Shown: positions 10,350-21,702 of the stretch, piece by piece
How the letters are laid out: each line of letters begins with the position of its first letter
How positions within the stretch are numbered: position 1 is the first letter of the stretch
Assembly: GCA_963576475.1 (NCBI GenBank)
Contig: OY754973.1
Span: 8,516,052 to 8,580,051 of the forward strand
Direction: 5' to 3'
From: Molanna angustata
Taxonomy: Eukaryota > Arthropoda > Insecta > Trichoptera > Molannidae
Length of the DNA stretch: 64,000 nt
Translations under genes and position numbers: made by a program
The notes under the pieces: generated by a model
Database searches by the model: none
What the model saw: the letters and a program-made list of their open reading frames with translations, nothing else
Told to the model about the DNA's origin: nothing

Positions 10350-11970
10350 GAAACATTTTGGGTTTCTGGTAATTTAAATCACGTATAAACCCTTTTTAAC
10401 GCATGCGATAGTTACCTTTACTAACACGTAACTTCATATTGCATTAGGCGGTTTTAATATATCATACACGAATATCAAGAAGGTCCAGCTTTAATATCAA
10501 TGTCATTTTGGAGACTTTGGTTTTTAGGATTTTCTTATTTAATTAGTGACAAATAGGGCCAAAACTCTCGGTCCAGACCAATGTTTATGAAATAAAATGC
10601 AACATTGCATTTCAAAAAATCAACAATTATTACTTAATACTTAATTTACTATTTTCTTTTTAAACGTTCTGATTCATATTGTACACTGTTGGGCTTGTTG
10701 CTATTTATACATAATTTTGTCAATTTTTCTTCATTTATTTTCTTGGCTACCTACAAACAAATTTTGCAATAAAATAAACGTTTAGGGACAGAGAGGTTAA
10801 AAATATTGCTTTATTTCTTGCTTCGGAAATTTTTTCATCATCAGCTTCGATGAACTGATGAAATCGAACCCTGAACACACTCAAAGAATCACCCTCGTGA
10901 TCAAAAAGTGGTAGATTCCCCTGTTCCATTGTGAAGAATCCCTGGTGCAGCTTCCTCTGCTCCAGTCAATCCGGTGCTTCCAATAATTTATTTTTGTAAT
11001 TATTACAAATAACCAGATTTTACGAAAAATATATAAAGTAAAAATATATAAAGTAAGTAAACATCTCAATAAATAAAATGTAATGAAAATCGTAACAGAC
11101 TAAACCAAACAAGAATTAAGAAAAAAGAAATCAAATTGCAATTATTCATAGCCATTAAAAGATTTTGAGAAAAAGATGAGAAGCTTGGTATCAGATATAA
11201 CATTCTTGCTTCAGTCCTTGCTCCATTGTTATATATAATATATGATAGTGAAAACAACAATTCTAAAAAACAAGAAATAAAATGTATACAATATTATTCA
11301 TATGTATTTGAATTTCACAGGAACTACTGAGAACCAAGGTAATTCTTAAATGTATATTTTTTCAATATTTTTAGTAAAATGATGTATTAAGTGGAAGTAA
11401 AATATAATTTATGCATTCACGATATAAAATAAACCATATTTCATAAATTTGACATCTCCCCTGTTTCTTCTTCTTTCTTTATTATATTCAGGAACTACCG
11501 ACAGCACAATTTATAATGGAGGAAAAGGTGGCAGGTAGATAAAAGTCCATTACTTTTTTCTTTAAACAAGGAAGTGAACTGCGAACGGCTTTTTCTCGTT
11601 GCCTATATTCTACACCAAGAAATAGATATCAACTATTTGATTTTCACTGAACGGAATCAGAAACAATGTTGAGGTTTCAGAAATTCAGACAGGTTATACC
11701 AACATGTAGGTATACTTGTTTGACTGGTCTCTGTTATGTAAAAGGAAATAATTAGATAATGTGTCTTTATCTTACCTGCAGAGGCTGCTAAATTGAAAAA
11801 ATGATTCACACGTGGTCTGTCGGTGTCCATACCTGATAAATATCAAGACCTTATTAAAATGGGGTCATCTCGGTCAGCAGAGTTTTTGTTTTATACAACT
11901 TTAAATTAAAGGAAAATCGTCTTAGTGCTGCTATTCAGTATTCAAAGGATAATGCCATGTTCATAATTAT
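10350..11970. other. AT-rich gap, no gene recognised
   Basis: I see no RT blocks, no tandem repeat and no convincing open frame. A region at about 10850-10980 is slightly less AT-rich but has no recognisable coding signal. Confidence 0.35.
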
Positions 11971-11975
11971 TTGTA

Positions 11976-12089
11976 TTTGTTGCATCTAGAACATTTAATA
12001 AATTACACAACTCTTTAAAGACAATCAAGAATCATAAAACTTTTATCAGACATATAAATAAAATCTTGGCTTCTCACAGACCAATGTAA
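11976..12089 (+). pseudogene. Short LINE C-terminus
   Basis: A 37-codon frame ending in TAA at 12087 encodes TFNKLHNSLKTIKNHKTFIR and HINKIL, the 'FNxLPxxLK...FKxxLxxxL' ending common to jockey/CR1-type RTs. The following AT-rich sequence is probably its 3' untranslated region. Confidence 0.5.
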
Positions 12090-13690
12090 TGTGCAAGAGT
12101 ATTTGTTGTGATTTTGATTTTTTTATAACTCGATTCTTTATTTTTGTTTATTGTTAATTCATTTATTTATCTTTCAAATTAAATTGTAGTTGTTGACTGT
12201 TTGTATTCTCTGAGTTGATAAATGAATCATACTTTTTGGTTCTTGCCTCCTGATCCTGCTTCTTTTATTTTTCTTTTATTTTTATATAAATATTTTTTTA
12301 CTACTACAAATTTACTTGTTGGTGTTACAACTCTATTAAATATTTATTCCGAATTTATTAATATTAATCTACTGTTCCTTATTTATATTTATTTGTTTCT
12401 TAATTGTTGGGTTTTCAATTTAATGCACCTATGTCTTTCTTTTTCTCAAAATTCTGCTCTTGTGTAAAAGTTCAATGATGTTTTTATTTTATTATTATTT
12501 TTTTTAATCATAATTGGAAATTCTCAATTTTATCTAGAATATGTAGATTGACTGCGACATGCATATCCTTGTACTTGCCAAGTATTGTTGCTATCGACTG
12601 CGGGTATAATATTTGGTAGAACCGCTGTCAGTCAGCTGATTCATGTAAACATATTGATGTTTTGTATATAAATATGTGTATGTATGTTTTTAAATATAAT
12701 TTGTATTCTTTATATTTTTTGCACTTGTTTCCTGCCTAAGCAATTTGCTCTATTATATATTAAAAAATAACTAATGTTATTAACGAAATTATTTTGACTA
12801 TTTTTTAATTGGTATACCCACAGACAGGCTATGCCTTGTGGGATTTTTGTGAGCACGGTTGATTTATTATATAATTGATAATATTATGTTTAAACAAAGA
12901 ATATGATTAAATTCTGAAAAAAATAACCAAAATCTGTTTATAATATTGATCTTCACTGATGTATTTAAGATGGGATTTTAAATTTGGTGATGATCATGAA
13001 AACAATATTTATAGTTTACGGTAAAAAGCTTGAGAATTTTTGTCGTGGAGAGGAGCAGTTTACACATATACAATTTAGCTCAAGCTATTGTATTATGTAC
13101 GAAGAATTAAAAAAAATAATACTCCATAGTCGTCTTGATTGAGTTTTCATTTTTCAGTATTCAAGAAAAGCCAAGAAAATTGTCTATTGTTGGAGTATTA
13201 AAGTTTGGTGAAACAATGTATCTAAATGTACGAGAAGCAATATATCTCTGTTAGGATATGAATATTTGGCGTTCTCTTTATGGTCATAGTAACATGTTGT
13301 ATTAAGAAGACAATAGCTTATCGCATTGTAGATTTGAATTCGTCAAGATCATGGGAGTATAAAATGTTGATGTAATAATATGTTGTCGTCCCATGGATTG
13401 TTAAAATAAGGAGGTTGGGTGGGATGGTAGATTGGTAAAGTGAAGGGGATGTGTGGGGTTGCATTGTCCATACCCCTACGCCGGTCAGGTATTCTTAAGG
13501 GGAATATTTATGGTATTTACGGCTGAATAGACTGAGGAAAAGTGGAAAAAAGGCGGAACTTCTTCAAGTGTACAGTCAAACTATATTGTAAATTTACTCT
13601 ATTTGAAAATAAATAAATCAAAAAGAAAGAATATTTTATTTGACATACTTTGCAACTCTCTACGAGTTGATGAGATAAAGTAATTTATAT
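12090..13690. other. AT-rich sequence, probable LINE 3' untranslated regions
   Basis: Blocks such as CCACAGACAGGCTATGCCTTGTGGG (described here in two overlapping parts near 12828-12852) and a stretch at 13380-13620 ending in an AAATAAATAAATC tail resemble insect LINE 3' untranslated regions. No coding blocks are visible. Confidence 0.3.
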
Positions 13691-13920
13691 ATCTTCTTCT
13701 TCTTCTTCCTCTCTTTTACGGCCTGTTGGCCTGTTTATTTCCTGAGTCAGATTCTCTCTTGTGACGTGGACTGCCAGCTGTCTTTCCATCTCTTGGGAGG
13801 AATTTGTATATAATATGATTATACAAATTTATTAATCTGTTCTGAGAGCTTTTTCGTTTAACGAAGACGTACTCATAATCAAGGCTATGGCGGTACAGGT
13901 TCATCTGGTAAATATACAAT
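13690..13920 (-). pseudogene. Probable retroelement 3' end with (GAA)n tail
   Basis: On the minus strand a 67-codon frame (13919-13716) ends in KRESDSGNKQANRP and is followed by a GAAGAAGAAGAAG tail at 13692-13705. The tail type matches the RTE-like LINEs of this window. The encoded segment has no specific domain I recognise. Confidence 0.4.
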
Positions 13921-14394
13921 CATTTTTTATGAATAAAGGTAAAGAATGGAGGCTTACCTTGGGAAGGGATTACCTATAAAAAAACTATTATATTCCAACA
14001 GGGGTCAATTATAAATGATTACATCACAAATATGGACTTTTCAGGAACTGATATAATAAGGAAAATTATGAATGCTTTCCCAAATTGCCAGTGTCAAAAA
14101 AAACTCTTTTTCAGTGGTATACGGTACGGTATTTGTATTATAATATGATATAGTATAAATATGAATATTTTTTAATGCAATTTAGAAATTAATGATATAA
14201 ACCTGCGGCGAATAGACGGTACATTAGTCGTAAGTAGGTACATCTTGTTGTCAACGGTGCAATTTGCAGTAGGACGAGGTCAGTAACTTAACAAAATATT
14301 GACAACAATACAAATACAAGAGGTACTTTTCTAAGAACGAACTTTCGAGAAACACTATGGACATTGAACCGACATGTATTCAGTTAAATACCTC
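13921..14394. other. AT-rich gap upstream of candidate promoter
   Basis: Nothing recognised apart from the TATA promoter candidate immediately downstream. Confidence 0.3.
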
Positions 14395-14480
14395 CCCGAT
14401 GGTATAAAAGGCGAGGCAGCACTCGTCATTTCATCGTAGTTACAAACATCTACCGCGAAAGGTTACAAGTAATATGAAAG
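14395..14480 (+). promoter_or_regulatory. Candidate TATA promoter with short first exon
   Basis: TATAAAAGGCGAGG starts at 14403. A pyrimidine-flanked TCATC with its A at 14433 lies 30 bp downstream, where an insect initiator is expected. A GGTTAC downstream-element-like word follows near 14461, then ATGAAAG at 14475 with a possible GT donor. A TATA box plus a tiny ATGAAA first exon is the usual layout of insect cuticle and other secreted-protein genes, but I find no matching second exon, so the gene is unproven. Confidence 0.35.
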
Positions 14481-15410
14481 TTGATATTGTGGTATACATA
14501 TTTATTCAATTGTGAATTGTAAATAAAAATTTATGTAAGTAACCGAGCCTTTCCATTTTTTTTTCTGTGAAATCCTTCACTGCTTATCTTCATTTAAGTT
14601 TAAAATTAACTATTAAAAAAGCTTTAATTAATAGCTTCAATATATAGCGACAGGCTACATGAATGCCCCTAAAAGCTAAAAACCTATTTATTAAAGGTTG
14701 ATATTGATATGAATCAAAACAAAATTCTTTCCGCATTACTTAATTCAATTCTTCTTTTCCTCATTGCTTTTATTAGTCTGTATATAAAGTTATTTTCGAT
14801 TGTCTCACTGTTATTTTATTAAAAAAATACTACATCGAATTGAGGTTTTTTGTTGCTCTGGTTGTTTGGACGTTTAGCAAATCCCGCCTATGTTTGTGCA
14901 AATTAAAAATATAAAATATAGAAGGAGAGCATCAATAATTGTGTGTGTTATTATCTGAGGTTGTTTAGGCTCTTGGTGCCTCAGTCCCTGTGAAATGAAG
15001 GCGCCGAGTTTCTGGAAAGGTATTTGCCGTTCACTAACCAAATCTGAAGGTTTCACTGAGTCTTTGCCACAGATGGGTAAGTACATATTATCAACAGTTA
15101 ACTGCTTCAGTACCTACCCACCATCACACAATATGCAGTCGGGTGTATATAATATATTTCAACTTTTTTAAATTTTAAAAGCGATTAGGTATACATATCG
15201 GATGCTTTAGGAGTGCCGATTTGTGATTAGATGTCCATGTTTTGATACGAGGATAATATTTTTCAGCATTACGAAATTCATATTTTATGTGGATCGATGT
15301 AGTAATTTGTAAATTACATTGAATAGCAACTTACATTGTTATACTATCAGACCAAAAGAAAATAATTTCATAGGTCAGGGAGATAACAAATAAATATATA
15401 TCTTTTATAT
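14481..15410. other. Region downstream of the candidate promoter, no exon recognised
   Basis: The minus frame at 15086-14874 has no recognisable domain. I looked here for a second exon with a signal-peptide-like stretch and saw none. Confidence 0.3.
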
Positions 15411-15735
15411 ATGGCATCGAAAATATTTAATGAATTGCCAAAAGATTTAATTTACATTCATAATTTTATGTTGTTTAATAAAAAAAAAACAAAATTTTTT
15501 ATATTGGATAAGCGAGCTTTATGTAAGTGTATAAATAATTGTGTGATGTGAAAAAAATGTGGATGCTTGCTTTGTCTTAATTATTGTATTTTTCATAGTT
15601 GTTTTCATAGTAAAATTGTAATTGTTGTAACGCCGGATGCCAGGAATCTGCTACCTGAGGTATTTTATTGTTAAATTTGTATAATTATTTTAGTTTATTG
15701 TAAATAAATTGTGAAATAGATAAATAAATAAATAT
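15411..15735 (+). pseudogene. LINE C-terminus with AAAT-repeat tail
   Basis: A 46-codon frame (15411-15551) encodes KIFNELPKDLIYIHNFMLFN followed by a Lys-rich stretch, the standard ending of jockey/CR1-type RTs. Downstream GCCGGATGCCAGGAATCTGC and a terminal ATAAATAAATAAAT tail (about 15720-15733) mark the 3' end. Confidence 0.6.
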
Positions 15736-15899
15736 CTACTATCGCAAAAGGACTGACGGAAATCAAAAATCATAGAGGTTGTCTTAGAGACAGTTATATT
15801 ATGTAACCAGGTGACAGGTGATGTATTTTTTTGTATTTTTGTAATGATTCTTTGGCAACAAACAGTGCTATTTTTTTGTACATTTACATCCTCATACGT

Positions 15900-16098
15900 T
15901 CCCTATACTAAGCATGTCAAATATTAATTTAAGACGCACACAATAACAAATCACCACATTATGGAGACTTATGATATTAATTTTCTCACAGATTCAGACT
16001 GGAACTACAATTAAGAACTGTATCTTCAACGAGAATCGAATCCGGGTTATTTCGCTCAGGTGTAAGATATCTAACCAACTGAGCAATAAAGGCCGACA
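15900..16098 (-). mobile_element. SINE family B, full-length decayed copy
   Basis: On the minus strand it begins with a tRNA-like head containing CTCAGTTGGTTAGATATCTTA and an altered B box, then the body AGTCTGAATCTGTGAGA, ATTAATATC and TGTGGTGATTTG. It ends toward a LINE-like tail near 15905. It is collinear with the better copy at 31495-31706. Confidence 0.7.
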
Positions 16099-16329
16099 AA
16101 TTTACGCTGAAGTAGTTACCACAAGATGAAGATCCTGCCGGATAATATAGATAAGTGGGGAATTAGAGCACAGACCATTCATAGGATTGAGATCCAGAAG
16201 ATCTTTTTTCTCGTTTATTTTTTTGGTTTAAAAAAATCTTTTAATTTAAATAGCAAAACAATTATATTATAATTAAAAAAATAACTCATTTTGTGACCAC
16301 CTTGTTGTTACAGATAAAATAGCTTAGCG

Positions 16330-16560
16330 GAAAGGTATTGGGGCGTGCGTGCACTAATACGCATAGCAAAGATAACAAAAAGTGAAAGAATATCTAACGT
16401 CTATGTGGAAAGACACATGGGAAAAGAAAAGAAAGAAGAGATAGAAATGAAATAAGGAAGGAAAAATACGTCTTTTGATTCAGTATAACGTTAGAATAGA
16501 CGGTTCTCGTACAATACAGGGAAATAATAGCGGGACGGTGATTTATTTTGTTTTCATTTG
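16330..16560. other. Unassigned sequence
   Basis: No repeat or coding signal recognised. A purine-rich patch (AGAAAAGAAAGAAGAG) lies at about 16423-16442. Confidence 0.3.
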
Positions 16561-16725
16561 CCCGCCAGCAGCGTCTGTAGTGCCGCGACGCCGACGCCTC
16601 ACCGGCGCGGACGCTCCCTGTATTACTGACAGGAAGCCTTCCTCACCACACATGGCTTTTAAGGGAATACGACGAACGGCATGCTTTCGATACACCCCGT
16701 TTTCAAAGGGGGTGTTTGCTTGTTA
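16560..16725 (+). other. GC-rich island of unknown nature
   Basis: This is one of the few GC- and CpG-rich patches (GCCGCGACGCCGACGCC near 16581). It lies inside an open frame, 16475-16726, whose translation has no recognised domain. It could be the remnant of an exon, a promoter or an older mobile element. I do not assign a function. Confidence 0.25.
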
Positions 16726-16859
16726 GTTCAAATGTAATTAATGGCATGGTGAGGAATCGACTTAAATCTTATTGGGTTATCCCAGACTTTGAGACTTCCC
16801 AATTTTTCACAGAAAACGAAAATTATAAAATAAGTTATCTTCACTGATTTCAAATTGCC

Positions 16860-17072
16860 TCCTCTGCCTCATGTTCTCTCAATACCCGGACCAAAACGTC
16901 GGAACATATCCTGTGGGATTGTTATCAACCAATGGTGTCCTCTTACAGGTCGGAGCTCCACGTTGCTGTTCGTGGGTTTCTTCAAGGTCCCAAGGCGGAT
17001 TTTGTGATCTCTAAGACTAATTTTGAAGCCTTTCAAAAGTTCTGTCATAGTTATGGTGTTATACTATTGTAA
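16860..17072 (+). pseudogene. Non-LTR retrotransposon C-terminus (HxxxxC knuckle)
   Basis: The frame 16896-17072 encodes TSEHILWDCYQPMVSSYRSE and ends ...FEAFQKFCHSYG before TAA. A CxxC-like pair (CLLC) lies just upstream in a shifted frame, so the C-C-H-C knuckle of R1/jockey-type elements is present but broken by a frameshift near 16890. Confidence 0.7.
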
Positions 17073-17379
17073 GATTTCCATTAAATTTATTTTTTTAATG
17101 AGATCTTGGTCACACCTTTGATGCTTTACATTTAAAAAGATCTGAAATCAATGACAGTCCACGAGAGTGAATCTTCTATTCACATTCGTTGATTGTTCAT
17201 GCACTATGGTGTCGAGATTGCTTATCTAGAGGGCTCCATGAGCTACTTATGCATTATATGATATGCATTTTTTTGTCACTCAGCGTTATGAGAAGGGGCC
17301 GTTTACAGTGCCCATATGCAGAGTGGGTGGTGGTGGTAGTAGCGAAAAAATGGCATGGTAATACAAACATAAAAAATAA

Positions 17380-17550
17380 ATTGTGACAGTGAGCTTCTGT
17401 GCGGGCGTCTTGAGTTCGATCATCAGTAGAGGAGAAATTTATTTAAATTAATTTCTCTGGGCTGGAAACAATGGTTGGTTAGAAGAAATTGCCATGTGGA
17501 AATAAACTTGCCACTTGCGCAGGGTACAAGGAAGTGTTTATTTGTTATTC
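17380..17550 (+). mobile_element. SINE family A, decayed copy
   Basis: CTGTGCGGGCGTCTTGAGTT, then GCAGAGGAGAAATTTATTT-like and TCTCTGGGCTGGAAACA, then AAATAAACTTGCCACTTGCG and AAGGAAGTGTTTATTTG, in the same order as the complete copy at 26634. The A-box half of the head is lost. Confidence 0.75.
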
Positions 17551-17654
17551 ATCAATCCAAATAGAATGATAATACCTACTTATCAATTCAAATGTAATTG
17601 CTTGGTCCCATTAGTTTCATAGAAAGTAAAGTGGAATATTACTCGAATTTTGGT

Positions 17655-17795
17655 GAGATTTTTTATTTATTTATTTATTTAATATTGCTTCTCGGGCAAC
17701 TCACAGGTACTATGTCAAATATTAATTTAACACGCACCCAATGACAAGTTGCCACATTCTGGAGACATTCGATATTAATCGTCTCACATATGACT
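17655..17795 (-). mobile_element. SINE family B, 3' part
   Basis: On the minus strand TGTGAGACGATTAATATC, CCAGAATGTGGCAACTTG, GTACCTGTGAGTTGCCCGAG and a poly-AAAT end match the 3' two thirds of the SINE at 31495. Confidence 0.7.
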
Positions 17796-17799
17796 AAAA

Positions 17800-18960
17800 A
17801 AATACTAATTTTACAACGAAATCAGACAATGATTACATTCTTAGTGAATTACACCGAATATTTTATTTTTATTGAAAAACCTTTTTAAACAAAATAAAAA
17901 TCAAATTTGCGTATATGCAATTAAAAAAAATATTCGAATATTTTATTGTTATAATCAAATTATTTACACGAAAAAAATTATCTGGGACTGTAATTCACAG
18001 GGATTATGTTATTACGCGAGTGTCTTTTTCAAGATATATATGGTAAAGAATTAAATGCAAGGTCAATCAAGTATAAATGAATAATTCGATTCAATAATTA
18101 ATATTAGACATAGAAGAAGGCAACTTTCCTGTATTCAAAAGCAGCCAAAGGCGTCATCAAGTACACACAAAAAGTAAAGTAAATCATAGCTCATATGTAT
18201 ATAGGCACTAATCGGTCATAGGTCATTTGTATATAGGTACAGACCGGACATAGGTCGTATATAGGTATCGGTGTATCAAATACTATCTCTAGAATCCATA
18301 TTTTTTGTTATTTTGTAACTTTTACTGTGAAAAATTTATTATAAACCATCCTAAAAATGTTCTTGATTTCCACAAAATTTTATCTTCGTAGTTTGGTTCA
18401 CTTGTATTTTCGAAGGTTAAGGGCAGTTAACCCCTCTGTTACGTCGTGTCCCTGTTCTTTGCCCCCAGTCAAGGGTGAAAAGGTGACTGAAGAGCCACTT
18501 TCCTCAAACGTAGCAGGGTGATTCTAAAACAGTTTTATTTATTTGTTTACATTATCCGAATTGGTCAGGCCTCCCCGACGATAATAATTCTTATAGTTTA
18601 TCTCCGCACGTTGTACGCAAATTTCCTGAGTTATTGCTAAAAGTTTCCATATACCAATATCACCTAAGTGAATGCTCACCTACAGACTCACATCTCTGGA
18701 GGCTGAATCGACCACTTTAAGAGATTTTATATCCACCTAAGAGTGTAATGTTTGCCGTCATAAAACAATTTATGAATAAATTGCGGTGTTAGTACAAAAA
18801 TCGAAAACAAACGGATGTGTGTTTTTGGGATCGTATAAAAAACGCAGCGACATAAATTTAAAAGTTTATACGAGAAAATAAAAATGGTGGTGGTTGTTGG
18901 TGTTATAAAAAAAATCAAATATACGAGATCTTTGTAATATTCAACTTCTATAATTACTAG
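17800..18960. other. AT-rich gap, no gene recognised
   Basis: There is a short local repeat of GGTCATAGGTCATTTGTATATAG-type words around 18190-18270. Nothing else is recognised. Confidence 0.35.
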
Positions 18961-18961
18961 A

Positions 18962-19307
18962 TACTTCTTCTTCTTCTATTAGAACGTAGATCTGTTTTTC
19001 AAGAAAGCTATTCCCGTGAAGCTGAGGTCCAGCTATTCCTCCACATCGTCGGTGGTCTACCGGGGAGGCAATGGATTTCGTTTGCCGCTATGGATGGGAT
19101 TCGAGATGCGTCCATCCTGTTAACGTGGTCCCTCCAGAATCTTCTCCTAGCTCTTCTCCATCATATGATGTCCTCGGTCTCACAGGTTAGCCTAATTTCG
19201 TCATTGCGAATTCTGTCCCTAAGCGTCTTCCCTGTGATAGCCCGTAATACCTTCATTTCCGATGTTCGTAGGAGGTTTTTGGTTCTGGTCGTGTCGGCTC
19301 TTGTCTC
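18962..19307 (-). pseudogene. RTE-like LINE family B, 3' end
   Basis: Reading on the minus strand from the last 90-bp repeat: TYAVETRADTTRTKNLLRTS, then EMKVLRAITGKTLRDRIRND, one in-frame TGA at the position of a conserved residue, then RRFWRDHVNRMD and a GRPPTMWRNSWTSASRE ending. A GAAGAAGAAG tail follows near 18966. These blocks are the C-terminal end of an RTE-type LINE ORF. It is the outermost layer of the nested locus. Its upstream side is not ordinary LINE sequence but a tandem array of its own RT-region segment. Confidence 0.85.
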
Positions 19308-19634
19308 CACCGCATATGTCATGATTGTTCTAACTCAAACACATGTCTTATAAATTCTGATCATACTATCCGACAACTTATATAACATTATTGTCTCCAC
19401 CGCATATGTCATGATTGGTCTAACTCTAACACATGTCTTATAAATTCTGATCTTACTATCCGACAACTTATATAACATTATTGTCTCCACCGCATATGTC
19501 ATAATTGGTCTAACTCTAACACATGTCTTGTAAATTCTGATCTTACTATCCGACAACTTATATAACATTATTGTCTCCAACGCATATGTCATGATTGGTC
19601 TAACTCTAACACATGTCTTATAAATTTTGATCTT
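19308..19634 (-). repeat. 90-bp in-frame tandem array, left part
   Basis: The anchor CTATCCGACA occurs at 19366, 19456 and 19546 with exact 90-bp spacing. The translated 30-residue unit (minus strand) contains RIYKTCVRVRPIMTYAVET and IMLYKLSDS. The array is cut at 19634 by the full-length RTE and continues at 30057 in perfect register. Confidence 0.95.
19622..19634. repeat. Left 13-bp target-site duplication of the full-length RTE
   Basis: AAATTTTGATCTT here is identical to 30057-30069. Other units of the array have AAATTCTGATCTT at this place, so the shared T variant supports duplication of one target. Confidence 0.9.
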
Positions 19635-19660
19635 CTTCTTCTTCTTCTTCTTCGATGGCG

Positions 19661-20082
19661 CTACAGCCCAAATCGAGCCTTGGCCTCCGTTAACTTTCGC
19701 CTCCATCCAATCCTGTCCTCTGCTGCCACTTTCCAGCTCCTCTCTTGGAGAAGCTGAGCCGCATCCTTTTTGACCTCATCTTCCCACCGCAGCCTTGGTC
19801 TTCCTACCCTTCTTCTCCCACCTGGGTGTCCAGTCATGATTCGTTTCGGCACCCGTGAGGTTGGCATTCGTTGTACATGTCCAGCCCATCTCAGCCTAAG
19901 TAATTTCATGTGCGTTGAGATACTTGGGGTCTGGTATATGTTGTACAACTCATCGTTGCGTCTAATGCGCCATTCATCGCCATCCTTCACGGGGCCGCAT
20001 ATTCTACGCAGTACCTTTCTTTCAAAGGTGTCCAGCGTTTCAGACATCTTCGCCGTTATGGTTAATGTCTCGCATCCATATG
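19661..20082 (-). CDS. RTE ORF, C-terminal 137 codons (downstream of the insertion)
   Basis: Minus-strand frame from the target duplication to a TAG at 19663-19661. Blocks in order: YGCETLTITAKMSETLDTFE, RKVLRRICGPVKDG, LRWAGHVQRMPTSRVPKR, VGRPRLRWEDEVKKDAAQLL, ERSWKVAAEDRIGWRRKL and the final EAKARFGL. This is the conserved region after the RT thumb in RTE-type elements. It fits the upstream part (27159-29747) at the codon level: AYG ends one side and CETLT begins the other after one target copy is removed. Confidence 0.92.
20075..20082. repeat. Left 8-bp target-site duplication of the hAT-like element
   Basis: TCCATATG, identical to 27159-27166. Confidence 0.95.
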
Positions 20083-20096
20083 TAGTGATGAGCAAA
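20083..20096 (+). repeat. Left terminal inverted repeat of the hAT-like element
   Basis: TAGTGATGAGCAAA, matching the reverse complement of 27145-27158 at all 14 positions. Base 15 differs (T against A). Confidence 0.93.
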
Positions 20097-20276
20097 TGCA
20101 AGACCAAGACCAAGACCGGGGTGGTCTTGGTCTTGGTCTTGGTCTTGCACCTGCGGTCTTGGTCTTGGTCTTGCGTTTACAAGTATAGTCTTGGTCTTGG
20201 TCTTGGTCTTGCATACATAGTCTTGGTCTTGGTCTTGGTCTTGCAGCAAGAGTCTTGCAAGTCTTGCACTTTTACG
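20097..20276. repeat. Left subterminal TTGGTC hexamer repeats with hairpin
   Basis: Next to the terminal repeat, GCAAGACCAAGACCAAGACC is followed by GGGGT and then by the inverted GGTCTTGGTCTTGGTCTTGC-type run, a long potential hairpin. Further blocks of CTTGGT repeats separated by GCACCTGC, GCGTTTACAAG and GCATACATAG follow. Comparable repeats lie at the other end. In hAT elements subterminal repeats commonly bind transposase; that role is inferred here. Confidence 0.85.
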
Positions 20277-20284
20277 AGTAGGTA

Positions 20285-20753
20285 AAGTAGGTACATATTC
20301 GAGTTTTTTTTAATAAAACCTAAATTTTCGTTGAAGTAAACGTGTGATATAATTTTAGGTATCAAATTATTACAATTTTTGGAAAAAAAATCACCGAACT
20401 ATGAAATATCGTTTACATGTCGTCTTTAAATTTCTGTATTTTTATAACTTTTCATATATTGTTATTATAGTAGGTAATAAAAATATAAAATGAAATACAA
20501 ATATGTTGAAGAATTTAAGATTCATAGAGTCAATGTATAAGCTGAAGTGAATCAAAACTAAAATCATTGTCTGAATAAGTGTCTGAATATAATAAATCTT
20601 TCAAAGATGATTCTTATGAAAATATCATGAAACAAAATATTTTTCTAGTCATGAACTTTGATGTCAATTATATAAGTCCTCTCTTTAAAACTATAATATA
20701 CAAATAAATACAAGGAAACTAACAGACATTCTTAGAGGGCTTCAACTTCAGAG
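20285..20753. other. AT-rich filler inside the hAT-like element
   Basis: Nothing recognised between the hexamer repeats and the first ~1-kb module. Confidence 0.35.
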
Positions 20754-21475
20754 ATCCAACTGTCGATGGCGATATTATGTTTAGTTAAAGAATACGCACA
20801 GAAATAGAAACCCCTAAATCCAAATAATTGAATATTTTAAGATATTTTGTACTCTATACAAAACATGTAAGTATGTATGTCAAGATAGGGTAGTATGGAG
20901 AGGTCAGTCCTCCCTTCCTACCCAAAATATGAAAACAGTTTGATGGTATGTATTTTTGTTTGAAGATTAAGTATCAAACTATTTAGTCACCTTAGATAAT
21001 AATATTATATTTCATTACCTTAGATATTGTGTATAGGTGACTGCCACACAATTTGTATGAAATGTCATTACTAAACTATTTTATTACAAAAATTGGTAAA
21101 TTTTGAGATGCCTTACAAATTGTATGAAAGATGTCGTCACTAAATTCAATTTTTATAAAAATTGGTAAAAGTTTGTCTTAATAAATAATGTTTGAGAAAC
21201 TCTGGAACTTTTACACATGAAAATTAAATTTGAGATTTTGTATAAAATTTGGCTATATTTAGGTATACCAATTTTCAGCTTTCAAGCTTTTATGGTTATT
21301 GAAATAGGTATATGGAAAAATAAATTTAAAATTCAAAAGTTTATAAAAAGCATTGTAGGCCTATAACTTTATATATATTCTGAAATTTTAGGCTCTGCAT
21401 TTAGCGGAACAAAAAAGTTTAAGAGGGGGGGGACAGACACACTAAATGTTCTACTCCAAATTCTTAATAAATCCA

Positions 21476-21702
21476 TATTATCTTTTTTTCATAAAAAATG
21501 AATATGTCCTTGTTAAACAAGTACCTACATAATATGTTATATGTATATTATACATCTTCCTACTTTCCCTAAAATAAGCATAAATGCTTATGTTATATAT
21601 GGACGAAATCGGTCGAGGCAGGATTCGAACTCGCAACCACTGGATTACTAGCCCAGCGCGCTAACCGCTCCTCCATAGACCCATCTAATAATCTATTTAA
21701 GT
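21476..21702 (-). mobile_element. SINE family C with tRNA-Thr-like head
   Basis: The insert interrupts module M1. On the minus strand it opens with a tRNA-like head (21682-21611), then a short AT-rich body, and ends in a GAAAAAAAGATAA A-rich tail near 21480-21490. No other copy of this family is evident in the window. Its own target-site duplication is not clear. Confidence 0.6.
21611..21682 (-). repeat. tRNA-Thr(AGU)-like sequence, SINE head
   Basis: A 72-nt stretch on the minus strand. It has an anticodon arm CTGGG-CTAGTAA-TCCAG (5-bp stem with one G-T, loop centred on AGT), a T loop TTCGAAT and an A-box-like TGGAGGAGCGG. The acceptor stem pairs at only about 5 of 7 positions and the T stem has a mismatch. 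I therefore read it as a SINE head or pseudo-tRNA, not a working tRNA-Thr. Confidence 0.6.

Noticed and set aside
10855..10870. CTGATGA followed by AAATCGAACC as a hammerhead core
   Set aside because: No room for stem II and GAAC instead of GAAA; no complementary flanks.
12222..12467. 81-codon plus-strand frame rich in Phe and Leu
   Set aside because: T-rich low-complexity sequence without a conserved motif; more likely LINE 3' untranslated sequence.
19770..20285. Plus-strand frame with LVLVLVLVL repeats, and QDQDQD / GLGLGL frames at 20040-20249 and 26922-27251
   Set aside because: Translations of the TTGGTC hexamer repeat and antisense shadow of the RTE ORF.
21611..21682. Functional tRNA-Thr gene
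   Set aside because: Two acceptor-stem mismatches and one T-stem mismatch, and an A-rich tail downstream; a SINE head fits better.
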